Positions 1-8,518 of a stretch of DNA of 64,000 nucleotides are shown piece after piece. The notes below the pieces were generated by a model. The model searched no databases and was not told where the DNA came from. It worked only from the letters and a program-made list of their open reading frames with translations. Made by a program: the position numbers and the translations under genes. Positions within the stretch are counted from its first letter, which is position 1. Each line of letters begins with the position of its first letter. Source of the DNA: JADJPO01 sp963825645 (GTDB taxonomy: Bacteria > Actinomycetota > Actinomycetes > Actinomycetales > Kineosporiaceae); the NCBI GenBank assembly GCA_963825645.1, contig CAWGTT010000004.1:103268-167267 (forward strand), read 5' to 3'.

Positions 1-360
1 TTCGGCTGGGACACCAGCGAAACCGGGACTCCGTGGCCGGCACTTGCGAAGGCGTTCAACGCGGACAGCTGGCTGCATCCCGTCGACGACATCCAGCATC
101 AGGTCGGATGCCGCGAGAGTCGCCTCGGGTTCGATCCCCACACGACTCGCAAGGGCCTCGGCTCGGGCGGCCCGTGTCCACCTGAAGCCCATCCAGCCGG
201 GTGCTCAAGGTCGGACACGAGTCCATTCGAACACGCCCTGAACGGCGCACAGGTCGGCCGCACTCACCATGCTGAAACCGGCATCTTCTCCTTACGGACG
301 CGGCCCCAAAGAACGCACTCTTCTGCCGCGGAGCGGCCAATACGCTCATGCCGCGAGTAG
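1..360 (+). CDS. possible 3' end of a truncated gene
   Basis: Frame 1 is open from the window edge to a TAG at 358-360. The first 35 or so codons (reading FGWDTSETGTPWPALAKAF and onward) have G or C in most third positions, as real genes here do, so a gene may enter from the left. The later part loses that bias, and the last codons lie in the dispersed repeat. I do not recognise the protein. The true end of coding may be earlier, with a frameshift, or the frame may be open by chance. Confidence 0.22.
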   Translation, partial: FGWDTSETGTPWPALAKAFNADSWLHPVDDIQHQVGCRESRLGFDPHTTRKGLGSGGPCPPEAHPAGCSRSDTSPFEHALNGAQVGRTHHAETGIFSLRTRPQRTHSSAAERPIRSCRE

Positions 361-412
361 CGCGGCCATTACGCTCATGCCGCGATGAGCGCGGCAGTTA
401 CGCTCTTGCCGC
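325..412. repeat. dispersed hairpin repeat, three adjoining copies
   Basis: Three imperfect copies lie in a row. The first has the arms GCCGC and GCGGC around GGA. The next two have longer arms, GCCGCG and CGCGGC, around five bases (AGTAG, then ATGAG). Each is followed by a CATTACGCTCAT-like linker and a further GCCGC. The cluster lies downstream of the ASCH gene, which is transcribed toward it. Confidence 0.7.
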
Positions 413-449
413 TGTCCGCTTGCCGCGCCAGGTCCCGGTACAGAGTGGG

Positions 450-743
450 CTATTCGACGACGTGGAACTCGATTCGGTAGACCAACGTGTCGTCCTGGAC
501 GGGTCCAGCGTGAGCTGTGCGGCGGCGGCGGCGTAGGGATTCCCGGTCGGCTTCGCCGGTGTGTTGAAGATCCGTCTCGTCGATGGATGCGAAGGGGACG
601 AGCTCGACCGTGTCGATTTCGATGTGTGCCGGGCCGACCCGGTAGCGGCCTCCGGCCTTGACCTTGGGGTTGCGCCAGAGCCGGAACGTGACAGTGATGT
701 CGCCCGAGAGCACGTGTGGTCGCAGTTCCCGACTGAACTCCAC
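450..743 (-). CDS. ASCH domain protein
   Basis: The 97-residue protein reads as an ASCH (PUA-like) domain over nearly its whole length. An N-terminal FSRELRPHVLSGDITVTFR segment is followed by LWRNPKVKAGGRYRVG, a beta-strand with IEIDTVELVPFASI, and a closing DDTLVYRIEFHVVE. ASCH domains are small beta-barrels thought to bind RNA or nucleotides; the exact role of this one is unknown. The start is a GTG. An alternative further upstream is possible because the frame stays open. It stands alone, and its 3' end points at the hairpin repeats. Family assignment is from the sequence pattern; function is inference. Confidence 0.7.
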   Translation of the reverse strand: MEFSRELRPHVLSGDITVTFRLWRNPKVKAGGRYRVGPAHIEIDTVELVPFASIDETDLQHTGEADRESLRRRRRTAHAGPVQDDTLVYRIEFHVVE

Positions 744-1025
744 GTCACGATCGTATTCGGCGGCTCGCCGACAGTTGCCCCCGCGAGCTTGGCGGCTTCG
801 CTCATCCGCTCAGGGGGCCCCTGACCAACACCCCCCGGGCGAACGCCCGCTCCTGCCGCGTTGGGTTGGCGGCTGCGTCGCTCGCCCGGGCGCGCCGCTC
901 CGCGGCCGTCAGCAACTGCCGTCGACGCGGTGTCCGGCAGTAGCGGGGGGCTGCCTGGCCGGGATCGACCGCGTCGGGCGAGAAGCTCGTCGGCCGGGGT
1001 GGCCGTGTGGTGCCACCATGCAGCG

Positions 1026-1850
1026 ATGGACGACTACTTGCTGGTCAACCGCGCTAACTGGGACGAGCGCGCTGCCGCCCACGCCGCCTCGCCTGGATAC
1101 GCCGTTGAGCGGTTCGTCGCCGACCGGGAGTTCCTCAGTCACGTGGTGCGTTTCGACCTGCCGCGGTTGGGTGATGTCGCCGGCCTGCGTGGGGTGCACC
1201 TGCAGTGTCATATCGGCACGGACACCGTGTCGCTGACCCGCCTCGGCGCGCGGATGACAGGTGTGGACTTCTCACCGGCCTCCCTGGCGCAGGCGCGGCG
1301 CATCGCATCCGCGACCGGAGCGGACATCGAGTTCGTGGAGTGCGACGTCTACTCGGTACCGGACCACCTGCCTCAGGGGGCCTTCGACCTTGTCTACACC
1401 GGGGTCGGCGCGTTGTGCTGGCTACCTGACGTGCGCCGTTGGGCCGGGGTTGTGGCCGGTCTGCTGCGGCCCGGCGGGCGTCTGTTCCTCCGCGAGGGGC
1501 ACCCAATGCTCTGGTCCATCGACGAGCGCCGCGACGACCTGGTGATCGGCTTCGCCTACTTCGAGACACCCGAGCCGCTGGTCTGGGAGGACGACTCGAC
1601 GTATGTGGAGACCGCCAGCACGTTCGTGCACACCAGGACGCACAGCTGGAACCACGGACTCGGGGACATCGTCACCGCGCTCCTTGACGCCGGCATGGAA
1701 CTCACCCAGCTTGTCGAGCACGACTCCGTGCCGTGGGAAGCGCTGCCCGGGAAGATGGAGCGGGCCGACCTCGACGAGTGGCGCCTCGCCGACCGCCCCT
1801 GGCGTCTACCGCACACCTACACCCTGCAAGCGCTCCGCCGGCCACGCTGA
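1026..1850 (+). CDS. class I SAM-dependent methyltransferase
   Basis: The 274-residue protein has the order of a Rossmann-type methyltransferase. Motif I is the slightly unusual VHLQCHIGTDTVSLTRLG, followed by the acidic ribose-binding turn GVDFSPASLAQAR. Next come FVECDVYSVP (motif II region), FDLVYTGVGALCWLPDV (motif III/IV) and LLRPGGRLFLREGHPM. It should transfer a methyl group from S-adenosylmethionine; the substrate cannot be told. The ATG chosen gives MDDYLLVNRANWDERA, the usual opening of this family. The upstream in-frame stretch is arginine-rich and looks non-coding. No partner gene is adjacent. Confidence 0.85.
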   Translation: MDDYLLVNRANWDERAAAHAASPGYAVERFVADREFLSHVVRFDLPRLGDVAGLRGVHLQCHIGTDTVSLTRLGARMTGVDFSPASLAQARRIASATGADIEFVECDVYSVPDHLPQGAFDLVYTGVGALCWLPDVRRWAGVVAGLLRPGGRLFLREGHPMLWSIDERRDDLVIGFAYFETPEPLVWEDDSTYVETASTFVHTRTHSWNHGLGDIVTALLDAGMELTQLVEHDSVPWEALPGKMERADLDEWRLADRPWRLPHTYTLQALRRPR

Positions 1851-1983
1851 CCCAGGGGTCCGCCCGCAGCCCCGCGATGATCCCTGACGGGCGGCGTCGA
1901 AACATCCTCATCTGCCGCAATCCGCGCGGCCTGCGTCGCTCGTAGCCGGTGAGGTCGGCCAGTCGTCGGCCCAGCATCCTGCA

Positions 1984-2202
1984 ATGGCGAACGTCGGGCG
2001 CAGGCTTGTGGACAGCTTCTGGGATCTCCGCGACGACGCCCATGACCATCCAGCCCGCTGGCAGGAAGTCACGGCCGAGGTCCTCTTCCAACGGCTGGCC
2101 AAGTACGTCGAGGAGGCAGAGGAGCGGGGTCAGCCAATTGACTGGTGGCATGACGTAGCAGAGCGCATGATCGCTTGGCGAGCGCGCGAAGGTGAGGGAT
2201 GA
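1984..2202 (+). CDS. small hypothetical protein
   Basis: A 72-residue protein rich in charged residues and tryptophan (WHDVAERMIAWRAREGEG at the C-terminus), predicted mostly helical and cytosolic, with no signal peptide or membrane segment. Codon use matches neighbouring genes, which is the main reason for calling it. I do not recognise the family. The ATG has only a weak upstream purine stretch. Confidence 0.45.
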   Translation: MANVGRRLVDSFWDLRDDAHDHPARWQEVTAEVLFQRLAKYVEEAEERGQPIDWWHDVAERMIAWRAREGEG

Positions 2203-2499
2203 CGGAGTTGGTTCGACCTGGCGGAGCTTAGACGTGACTCGCCATTGGGCCGAGAGCCATCGCGCCAAGCGCCCGCTGTTGCCGCGGACAGGGCGGTGTG
2301 TTGCGACCGATCATGGCCCGGCCCGACGTGGCCGTGCCCCCTTCATTCGTGGCCGGTAGCAGTGGCCGTCAGCTGCGCGAACAAGGGCCCGTCAGCGCGT
2401 TGGCGGTGCTGGACATTGGCTCCGGTGTCGGGCAAGGAACGGACGGCAGCCGGCAGATCGGCCGGCGGTCGCGGGCTGGTGGGCAGGAGGTGGCGGCGG

Positions 2500-3075
2500 A
2501 TGCGTTTCGTGTTGACCGGTGCCCCCGGGGCGGGGAAGACGACGCTGCGGGAGCTCGCCGGGCGGGGGCATGTGGTGGTGGCGGAGGCGGCGACCGACGT
2601 CATCGCGATCAAACAGGCAGAGGGGATGGATGAGCCCTGGCGCGATCTACGGTTCACCGAATGGATCTGTGCGCTGCAGGGTGAGCGGCAGCGCGCCGCG
2701 GATCAGCAACGGTGTCGGCTGACGATCTACGACCGGTCCCCGATCTGCACCCTGGCCCTGGCACGGTTCCTCAGTCACCCCGTCCGCTCGGTGCTGGCCG
2801 CCGAGGTCGAAAGAATCGCACGCGAGAGGGTCTACCCGCCCGCGGTCTTCCTGGTTCATCCGCTCGGACGGATCGAGGCGAGCTCGGCCCGGCGGATCTC
2901 CTACCAGGAGTCGCTGCGATTCGGGGCCCTGCACGCGGCCATCTACCAAGAGTTGGGTTACCAACTGCTCGAAGTACTGATGCGACACCGGCCATACGCG
3001 CCGATCTGGTGGAGTCCCTCCTGCAAGATCGCATCTGACCAATCAGCCGCTCAAGTGCTGACGAGCAGGAACTGA
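2500..3075 (+). CDS. P-loop ATP/GTP-binding protein (AAA_28-like), frameshifted near the C-terminus
   Basis: A Walker A motif, GAPGAGKTT, lies at residues 7-15 directly after a beta-strand (MRFVLT). Then come AEAATDVIAIKQAEG, a YDRSPICTLALARF segment and FLVHPLGRIE, the layout of small AAA_28 nucleotide-binding proteins of about 180 residues. AGGAGG lies nine bases before the ATG, which fixes the start. After LGYQLLEV the present frame turns into an unrelated basic tail. The other frame reads DATPAIRADLVESLLQDRI and stops at 3036-3038, which fits the family C-terminus. One base therefore seems to be missing near 2975. This is either a real mutation that changes the last 25-30 residues or a sequencing error. 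Confidence 0.65.
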   Translation: MRFVLTGAPGAGKTTLRELAGRGHVVVAEAATDVIAIKQAEGMDEPWRDLRFTEWICALQGERQRAADQQRCRLTIYDRSPICTLALARFLSHPVRSVLAAEVERIARERVYPPAVFLVHPLGRIEASSARRISYQESLRFGALHAAIYQELGYQLLEVLMRHRPYAPIWWSPSCKIASDQSAAQVLTSRN

Positions 3076-3167
3076 GCGGCTCTCGGATGGCCTCCCACCG
3101 TGTCGCCGGAACTTGCGAGCAACAAGCGGAAATGGCCCCAGCCAGCACCTCCCGAACTACCGGATCT

Positions 3168-3197
3168 GCCGCGGAGCGGCCATTACGCTCATGCCGC
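3168..3197. repeat. dispersed hairpin repeat, single copy
   Basis: One full copy, with arms GCCGC and GCGGC around GGA, then CATTACGCTCAT and GCCGC. It lies between the convergent ends of the P-loop gene and the YjbR-like remnant. Confidence 0.75.
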
Positions 3198-3339
3198 GTT
3201 CCGTGCCGTCCGCTCTTTGGTCCGTGCTGAGGGTGGCCGTCGCAGGCTGTCGACGATGGCTGAGGCTGACCTGTGGCGAGGTGGTAGCCGTTGGCGACCT
3301 TGTGGCATTCGGTGTGCCTGCATCGGGCGGGGCGGCTGG

Positions 3340-3583
3340 TCATTGGCCGAGGTGGGCGCCGGCCACGCTCTTTGGGGCGACCACGTGCCAGGCGTCGAGA
3401 ACCAGTTCGATGAACTCGCCGTGGCCGGTCGAGGTGAGGCGGACGTCGCGCCGGAGGGAACGCAGGGCTGGCGCGCCTGGGTCGGGCGAACTCCTCGGGC
3501 TCGGCGGCGAGCAGTGCTTCGCACTGGCGCCTGGGGAAGGCGACCCCGGGCATTCGATCAGGTCTCGGACGAGGATCTGCCAA
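3340..3583 (-). pseudogene. MmcQ/YjbR-like gene, C-terminal half, frameshifted
   Basis: Two reading frames together give the C-terminal part of a MmcQ/YjbR family protein (a small DNA-binding fold of unknown role). One frame carries PRRQCEALLAAEPEEFARP. The other carries RRDVRLTSTGHGEFIELVL then DAWHVVAPKSVAGAHLG, ending in a stop. A single-base shift near 3470 separates them. The expected N-terminal 50-60 residues were not found upstream, so the gene is both shifted and truncated. The match is from memory of the family (CEALLAAEPEKF and LVLDAW..VPK motifs). Confidence 0.45.
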
Positions 3584-3753
3584 CTGCGCGGCGGGTCACG
3601 CACGATCTGCTTTCGAGGACCGAGTGACGTACGCGGTCGTCGTCCGGCACCCTCTTCCTGTCAGGCCTCCGACGAGTCGGCCCGAGCGCGTCCGCCTGGC
3701 GGGCGTGGCTCCCAGTCGGTGCGGTGAGATGGAACAGTGACGGGTGGTGCCTG

Positions 3754-5184
3754 ATGAAGGTCTTCGTGTCGTCAACGTCCCGCGACCTGGCTGACCATCG
3801 GGCGGCCGCGATCCGTGCGCTGCGTCGCCTCGGCCACGAGGTGGTCGCGATGGAGGAGTTCACCGCCGCGCCCGCGTTCCCCCTCGATCGGGTGCTCCGG
3901 TTGGTCCGCGAGTCGGACGCTTACGTGGTGATCGTGGCCTGGCGGTATGGCTTCGTCCCGGACGCGAGTCGGGCCGCCGGGCTGCCGGAGGTTCCTGAGG
4001 GCCGGGAGGCCGACCAGATCTCGATCACCGAGTGGGAGTATCTGGCGGCCCGGGAGTATCCGGGCGGTGAGAACCGGGTGCGGCCGGGGCAGGAGAGGGA
4101 GCCGTCTGAGCGGCCGATCCTGCCGTTCATCCTGGCCGAGAGCGCGCCGTGGCCGCCGCAGGAGATGGATGGGTTCAACCCCCACGCCACCGGGGACCCG
4201 GGCTCCCTTGATCGGATCCGGGCCTTCCGGGCCACCCTCACCTCCGACCACGTGGTCTCGTTCTTCAGCCGCCCTGAGGACCTCGAGGCGTTGGTCAGCG
4301 CGGCCATCACCTCCGCCCGGCTGTCCCGGGGGGTGCAGATCAACCGGATCCGGGTCGGCGACCCGGTTCAGGGAGGTTTGACGACGCCGGACTCCGATTA
4401 TGCCGGTGGACTCATCGACGTGGTCGGCCGGTCGGGCACCGACAGCGTGGTGACGATCGACATTGCCACCGCCTGGTGGTCCACTCGGCTGTACCTGCTC
4501 GCCTTCCTGCTCGACCGGCTGACCGGGGTCCGGCGCATCCTCGTGGTCGATAACGGAACGTTCGTCGGTCTGCTGCCGCTGGGCGCCATCGTGCGGTTTG
4601 TCCCCTCGATCCACGAGCCGGCGACCAGGTTCGAGGCGGCCGCCACCGCCCGGCTGGACTCCGAGCCAGACGTGACGCGGGAGGCCCAGGCACTGATCGC
4701 GCTGTTCCAGTCCTGTTTTGCGACCGATCCGCATGAACCGGACCCGGGTGGCCAACCCGGCGCGGCAAAGCAGGGGCCGGCCAGTCGCGGAGCCGGGCGC
4801 CGCTCCCGCGCGACAACCTCTGTGGCGCCGCCGGACCCAGAGACGACGATGGACCAAGAAACCCGGGCACGGTCGGCGGAGCACGCCGAGAAGCTGGACG
4901 TCACCGGCCGCAACCTGTCCCGATGGTTCCAGGACTCGATCATCACCAGCCCGATTCGCGTGGACAGTATCGACAGGCTGCTCCCGATCGACCTGGTCCG
5001 GATCTTCGACTACCCCGGTGACTTCGTTCCGGTGATCACTCGACGCGGCGACGACGCCGGCGGGACGGGTTCCACGTCGACAGAGCAGGAGCGTACGCAC
5101 GTCATCGACAAGCCCGCGCTCAGCCTGCAACTCGCCCAGGCTTACGTCTCCGACCTCGTCAAAGAGGCAACTGGGTCGCCATGA
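3754..5184 (+). CDS. DUF4062 domain protein
   Basis: The 476-residue protein opens with MKVFVSSTSRDLADHRAAAI, the hallmark of DUF4062. The domain continues through AMEEFTAAPAFPLDRVLRLV, YVVIVAWRYGFVPD and SITEWEYLAAREY, and ends near FSRPEDLEALVSAAI (about residue 185). DUF4062 is a Rossmann-like TIR/SIR-related sensor fold found at the N-terminus of many STAND and effector proteins. Residues 210-320 form a second globular part (IDVVGRSGTDSVVTIDIATA, WWSTRLYLLAFLL). An Arg/Pro-rich linker at about 330-370 precedes a C-terminal part (WFQDSIITSPIRVDSIDRLL). No NB-ARC or nuclease motif is visible. MKV is chosen as start because it is the canonical domain start; an ATG 10 codons upstream is also open. 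A lower-GC gene follows, so an acquired defence-type locus is possible but unproven. Confidence 0.75.
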   Translation: MKVFVSSTSRDLADHRAAAIRALRRLGHEVVAMEEFTAAPAFPLDRVLRLVRESDAYVVIVAWRYGFVPDASRAAGLPEVPEGREADQISITEWEYLAAREYPGGENRVRPGQEREPSERPILPFILAESAPWPPQEMDGFNPHATGDPGSLDRIRAFRATLTSDHVVSFFSRPEDLEALVSAAITSARLSRGVQINRIRVGDPVQGGLTTPDSDYAGGLIDVVGRSGTDSVVTIDIATAWWSTRLYLLAFLLDRLTGVRRILVVDNGTFVGLLPLGAIVRFVPSIHEPATRFEAAATARLDSEPDVTREAQALIALFQSCFATDPHEPDPGGQPGAAKQGPASRGAGRRSRATTSVAPPDPETTMDQETRARSAEHAEKLDVTGRNLSRWFQDSIITSPIRVDSIDRLLPIDLVRIFDYPGDFVPVITRRGDDAGGTGSTSTEQERTHVIDKPALSLQLAQAYVSDLVKEATGSP

Positions 5185-5472
5185 TCCCAGGCAATAGCCC
5201 GTCGCAGACCCCCCACATCGACCGGCGCGGGCGTCGTGCATCGGTAGTGCAGGCCACACGACTCTGCCGAGTGAGCGCAAGATTGCCTTCGGCGACTATT
5301 GGCGGCGTGCGCTTGGGCCTTGGCCAGAAGTGCCAGGGTATAGTCGTCCAAGGCTATGAGAATACTGGTGGCCAGCGCCGATCAGATTCTGAGACAGCTG
5401 CTGCTCGGGCGCGAGTTCACGACCTGTTGATTCCTTACGTGACGCCAAGTGGGGCGGATTGGGGGACGTGGC

Positions 5473-6585
5473 ATGGCTGGCAGCCTTTTGTGGGAAGTCG
5501 ATCCTGTCCATACGCTCCAACAGAGATACGAGATTGAAGAATACCGCGCCCTCTTCCAAACGTGCCGTTTCTACATTGCTAGCTGCAGGCCAACGGTGGA
5601 ACTCTCCCATGTGGAACAGAATCGCCTCTCGCCTGGGCTGTTGCGCTTCACACTACGCAGCACTACTTGGGAAGGCGAGGATCTTGAGGAACAAGTTGAG
5701 TGCGATCTGGGACTAGTCTTCTCGGAAGCATCCGGGAGTGGCGAACAACTCCAGGCAGTGTGGGTCGACGCCCCAGACGACAGGACCTACGTGACAATCT
5801 CACTGCTCGTCAGCGGGCAACTAAACAAACTGCACACTGACGCATGGACACTGGCGTCAGTGCTATGCGAAGACATTGAGTTCTCGCTCCAAAAGGTACT
5901 CTATGTAGGGCAAACATTCGGCCGGGAAGGCCACCGGCATGTTCTTGAACGCGTTTCGGAACACAAGAAGATCCAGCACATATATGCGGACCATCTCACC
6001 ACCTCCATGGACGTGTTCCTCACGCCATGCGAGGTGTCGAGTTCGCAGCTCGTCAGTGACGATGATTTCGATCTAGAGTCAGACCTTCAGGACGACGGCA
6101 GTGTAAATATCGATTTCGAGTCAGTCCTCAAACTGTCTGGACTAACAGGGGAGGGCCTGCCAAAGGTGACCATCGACCTAATCGAACATAGCTTGATCGC
6201 CTACTTCACACCCGAATACAACGAGAAGCTACTGCGATGGCATCCGGCCCGGCCAACCAACTCGATGCGAGTGATGCAACGCGCGGGTATACGCTCGACA
6301 AGGATGGTTTTCGGTGGGAGTGCTGGCATCGCTCGGTTCTTCTCCCCATCAGTGGCACCTCATCGAATGCATGTTTCGACTTTCTGTCTTCCCCCAAAGC
6401 CGAAGTACCCGGCCCTCGCCGTACGCACGCATAAGGATGGCCTCATTATGGGGAGACTCGATCAAGCGCTTGCTGAGCAAAGAGAGACACGGAACGGGCG
6501 AGCAACCATCTTGGGGCGGCTCCTGATGGCGGATCCTCCAGTCATGCCCCCACGCCCGGCAGGACCAGGTGGCGGAGGTCGCTGA
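5473..6585 (+). CDS. GIY-YIG-like protein of lower GC content, probably frameshifted late
   Basis: The protein (370 residues) has a beta-rich N-terminal 135 residues I do not recognise. It then has VLYVGQTFGREG (about 142-153), RHVLERVSEHKKIQHIYADH, and after an acidic stretch (DDDFDLESDLQDDGSVNIDF) the motif LIEHSLIAYFTPEYNEKL with Glu at about 238. YVGQ, the following Arg/His region and E..LI.YF.PEYN match the order of conserved blocks in GIY-YIG nucleases. The last 120 residues look scrambled in this frame, and another frame gives sensible strands, so a frameshift near 6240 is likely. Base composition is clearly less GC-rich than neighbours, pointing to recent transfer. Start choice is uncertain (a GTG/ATG region eight codons upstream also works). 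Confidence 0.6.
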   Translation: MAGSLLWEVDPVHTLQQRYEIEEYRALFQTCRFYIASCRPTVELSHVEQNRLSPGLLRFTLRSTTWEGEDLEEQVECDLGLVFSEASGSGEQLQAVWVDAPDDRTYVTISLLVSGQLNKLHTDAWTLASVLCEDIEFSLQKVLYVGQTFGREGHRHVLERVSEHKKIQHIYADHLTTSMDVFLTPCEVSSSQLVSDDDFDLESDLQDDGSVNIDFESVLKLSGLTGEGLPKVTIDLIEHSLIAYFTPEYNEKLLRWHPARPTNSMRVMQRAGIRSTRMVFGGSAGIARFFSPSVAPHRMHVSTFCLPPKPKYPALAVRTHKDGLIMGRLDQALAEQRETRNGRATILGRLLMADPPVMPPRPAGPGGGGR

Positions 6586-7318
6586 ATTCCTTGTTGCCTC
6601 AGGGCGAATTGGGAACTGGACGATGTTCGGAGATCGTGGACCGTCTACAGCAGTATCTGTCAGCTCGGATTAGGTGGAACGTCATGAATACGCCATGAAC
6701 AGAAAGCTGTGCGGCAACTCCGGCAACCTCCACGTGCTTGTCCGTCGCAGCTGAGTTGGGACTCATCCCACTCAACATTCGTCGATGCCTAACCGAACGG
6801 CGCTCGGCGGGTTATTGAACAACTCGGACCGGGGCGTCCTGGCCGATCAAACGCACGCTCTTGCCGCTGTGCGGGCGGCTACGCTCCCCCGTTCGTGGCC
6901 GTGCGCTGAGCGCACCCGCTGGCGGTGGCCTTGTCGAGGCAGTCTCCGAGATCACTTTCGGTCGCGAGGCACAAGACCGGTTCCTGTTCAGCGGGACAGT
7001 CGAACTCTTCGAGGACCTAGGCTCCGCTCTGCGGCCATACGCTCATCAGCGTAAGGCGTTGTGTCTTCTTGATCTTGTTCTTGGGCCGGGTTGATCGGTG
7101 CCTCGTCCGTCGGCCGGTCCCTGCATAGCGGTGTCGGCTGGTCCCTGCATAGCGGTAACGGGGGTGGTCCCGGCAGCGTGTAATTGGGTTGGTCAGACGA
7201 CGGGCGGGGCTGCCCATTATGAGCGAGGAGGTGAGCGTAGTCCCTCGATGCCGCTCGGGGCGCGCCCCGACTGTCAGCTCGGGTGAGAACGACTACCGTG
7301 AGGACTGCGGGTGGGTGC
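6586..7318. other. gene-free stretch with degenerate repeats
   Basis: No convincing gene is seen on either strand. The stretch holds eroded copies of the dispersed hairpin repeat at about 6850-6900, including GTGCGC-TGA-GCGCAC, and at 7022-7051. It also has a short tandem duplication at 7116-7163. It begins inside the lower-GC segment and returns to high GC toward 7200. Confidence 0.5.
7116..7163. repeat. 24-bp tandem duplication
   Basis: Two adjacent 24-bp units share GGTCCCTGCATAGCGGT and differ in the last bases. A third, partial GGTCCCGGCAGCG follows. No coding function is apparent. Confidence 0.6.
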
Positions 7319-7490
7319 TCAGGCCGCGGTTGAGGCCGCCGCCGAGCCTCGGGTGCCGCCGGCGGCGATCGCGGGGTCCCACCGTCTGCCCATGGTGACC
7401 ACGGCGTGCAGTTGCCGCAGGATCGCTGAGGCGATCATGGCCTGGGTCGGAGTCAGGTTGTTGCCGTCCCTGGTGAGAGCACCTCCAGTT
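7319..7490 (-). pseudogene. IS110-family transposase, C-terminal remnant
   Basis: The minus strand reads LTPTQAMIASAILRQLHAVV, then TMGRRWDPAIAAGG and a stop. This is the typical C-terminal tail of actinobacterial IS110 transposases (AxxILRQLHAVVTTGRxWDP). Only about 55 codons remain. The catalytic DEDD N-terminal half and the serine-bearing central part are absent, so it is a dead fragment. Identification is by recall of the family tail; confidence is good because the match is long. Confidence 0.7.
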
Positions 7491-7800
7491 GATCACTACG
7501 CCACGCTCATCAAATCACCGGGCTGGCCAACACGTCGTAGAACGCGGTTGGCTTTCCTTGGGGAGAGCCGGTGCCGCCGGCCGGAGCCTCGGTGGTAAGG
7601 GGCAGGGCGGGTTCTTGGGCGATCTTCACAGACTGACGATCAGCTCGTACTCGGGGATACGCTTCGCCGTGCAGGTCGGGGCGATGGGGTACGCCGCGCC
7701 GATTTTCAGGACGTTCTCTTGCCCCCACGTCAATGGCCTGAATGCCAATGATAGAATGAGTCACAGGTCGGAATCGATTCGGTGGCCGTTGGGGGGCGCC
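7491..7800. other. gene-free stretch
   Basis: Nothing convincing is encoded here. It lies between the IS110 remnant and the lipoprotein-like gene; the open frame that runs through it has non-coding composition. Confidence 0.4.
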
Positions 7801-8346
7801 ATGCACTGGGTGACTAACGGGAATTGGCCGCATATCTACAACGAAGAAGGGGGTTCCGCCGACCGACGCAAGAGTGGTCAATGCCGCTCTATTGTCGTTC
7901 CTGTATGTGGGGTCCGACAAGTCTGGAGACTTCTCCTTGTGGCGACGGTACTGGTGATCACGACAGCCGCAAGTTGCGATGGCCCCGTCCTGGATGCTCC
8001 TTCGACTGGGACGTCGGATTTGGAGTCGGGCTCGTCGACGTCGAGCAGCCAGTCCCAATCTCAAACCGCCATCCATACGTTAGTTTCGACGTCCACGGTG
8101 ACGTCGTCCACACGTTGGCCGACGCAAGCGGGCCCTAGCCACATCGTGGTTCCTCCAGTCGTGCCATCCGAGGAGAGCGCTAACGCGGAGCCATCCGGTC
8201 CCAGACGTTGTGGCATGCCTGGTGTCACATGCACGACACCGCCGCCGCCTCTAAGCCAGCCTTGCGGTATTCCCGGCGCTGACTGCACTCCGACCCCCGG
8301 GACTGGTCCGAGCGGCCCCATTGGCCTCGATTTTTCGCCGCGGTGA
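7801..8346 (+). CDS. putative lipoprotein with a Cys-Pro-Gly repeat
   Basis: After about 40 polar residues comes a hydrophobic segment, VWRLLLVATVLVITTAASC, ending in a lipobox-like TAASC. That suggests lipid attachment at the Cys and display outside the membrane. The mature part is very rich in Ser, Thr and Gln, then Pro-rich, and carries two copies of a CGxPGxxCTxxP motif (CGMPGVTCTTPPPP and CGIPGADCTPTPG). The long N-terminal extension before the signal is unusual. No closer in-frame ATG or GTG with a good ribosome site was seen, so the start is uncertain. I do not recognise a family. Confidence 0.42.
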   Translation: MHWVTNGNWPHIYNEEGGSADRRKSGQCRSIVVPVCGVRQVWRLLLVATVLVITTAASCDGPVLDAPSTGTSDLESGSSTSSSQSQSQTAIHTLVSTSTVTSSTRWPTQAGPSHIVVPPVVPSEESANAEPSGPRRCGMPGVTCTTPPPPLSQPCGIPGADCTPTPGTGPSGPIGLDFSPR

Positions 8347-8518
8347 CGTCGTTCCCTTGTCTGATGGGTTGACGCCGAGTTGATCTTGTGGGTGGCGTGT
8401 GGGTAGGCGGGGGTGCCGGCGGTCGCGCCGGGCGCCGGTTCCACGGGCCGGTCGTGGGTCTCCTTCCTGGGTCGACGGGGCGGCTGGGCCGCGGGTCAGG
8501 TCGGGGCGGGCAGGGCCA

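Noticed and set aside
3772..5280. A 500-codon minus-strand open frame opposite the DUF4062 gene
   Set aside because: Arg/Pro/Gly-rich shadow frame; the plus-strand frame has recognisable DUF4062 motifs.
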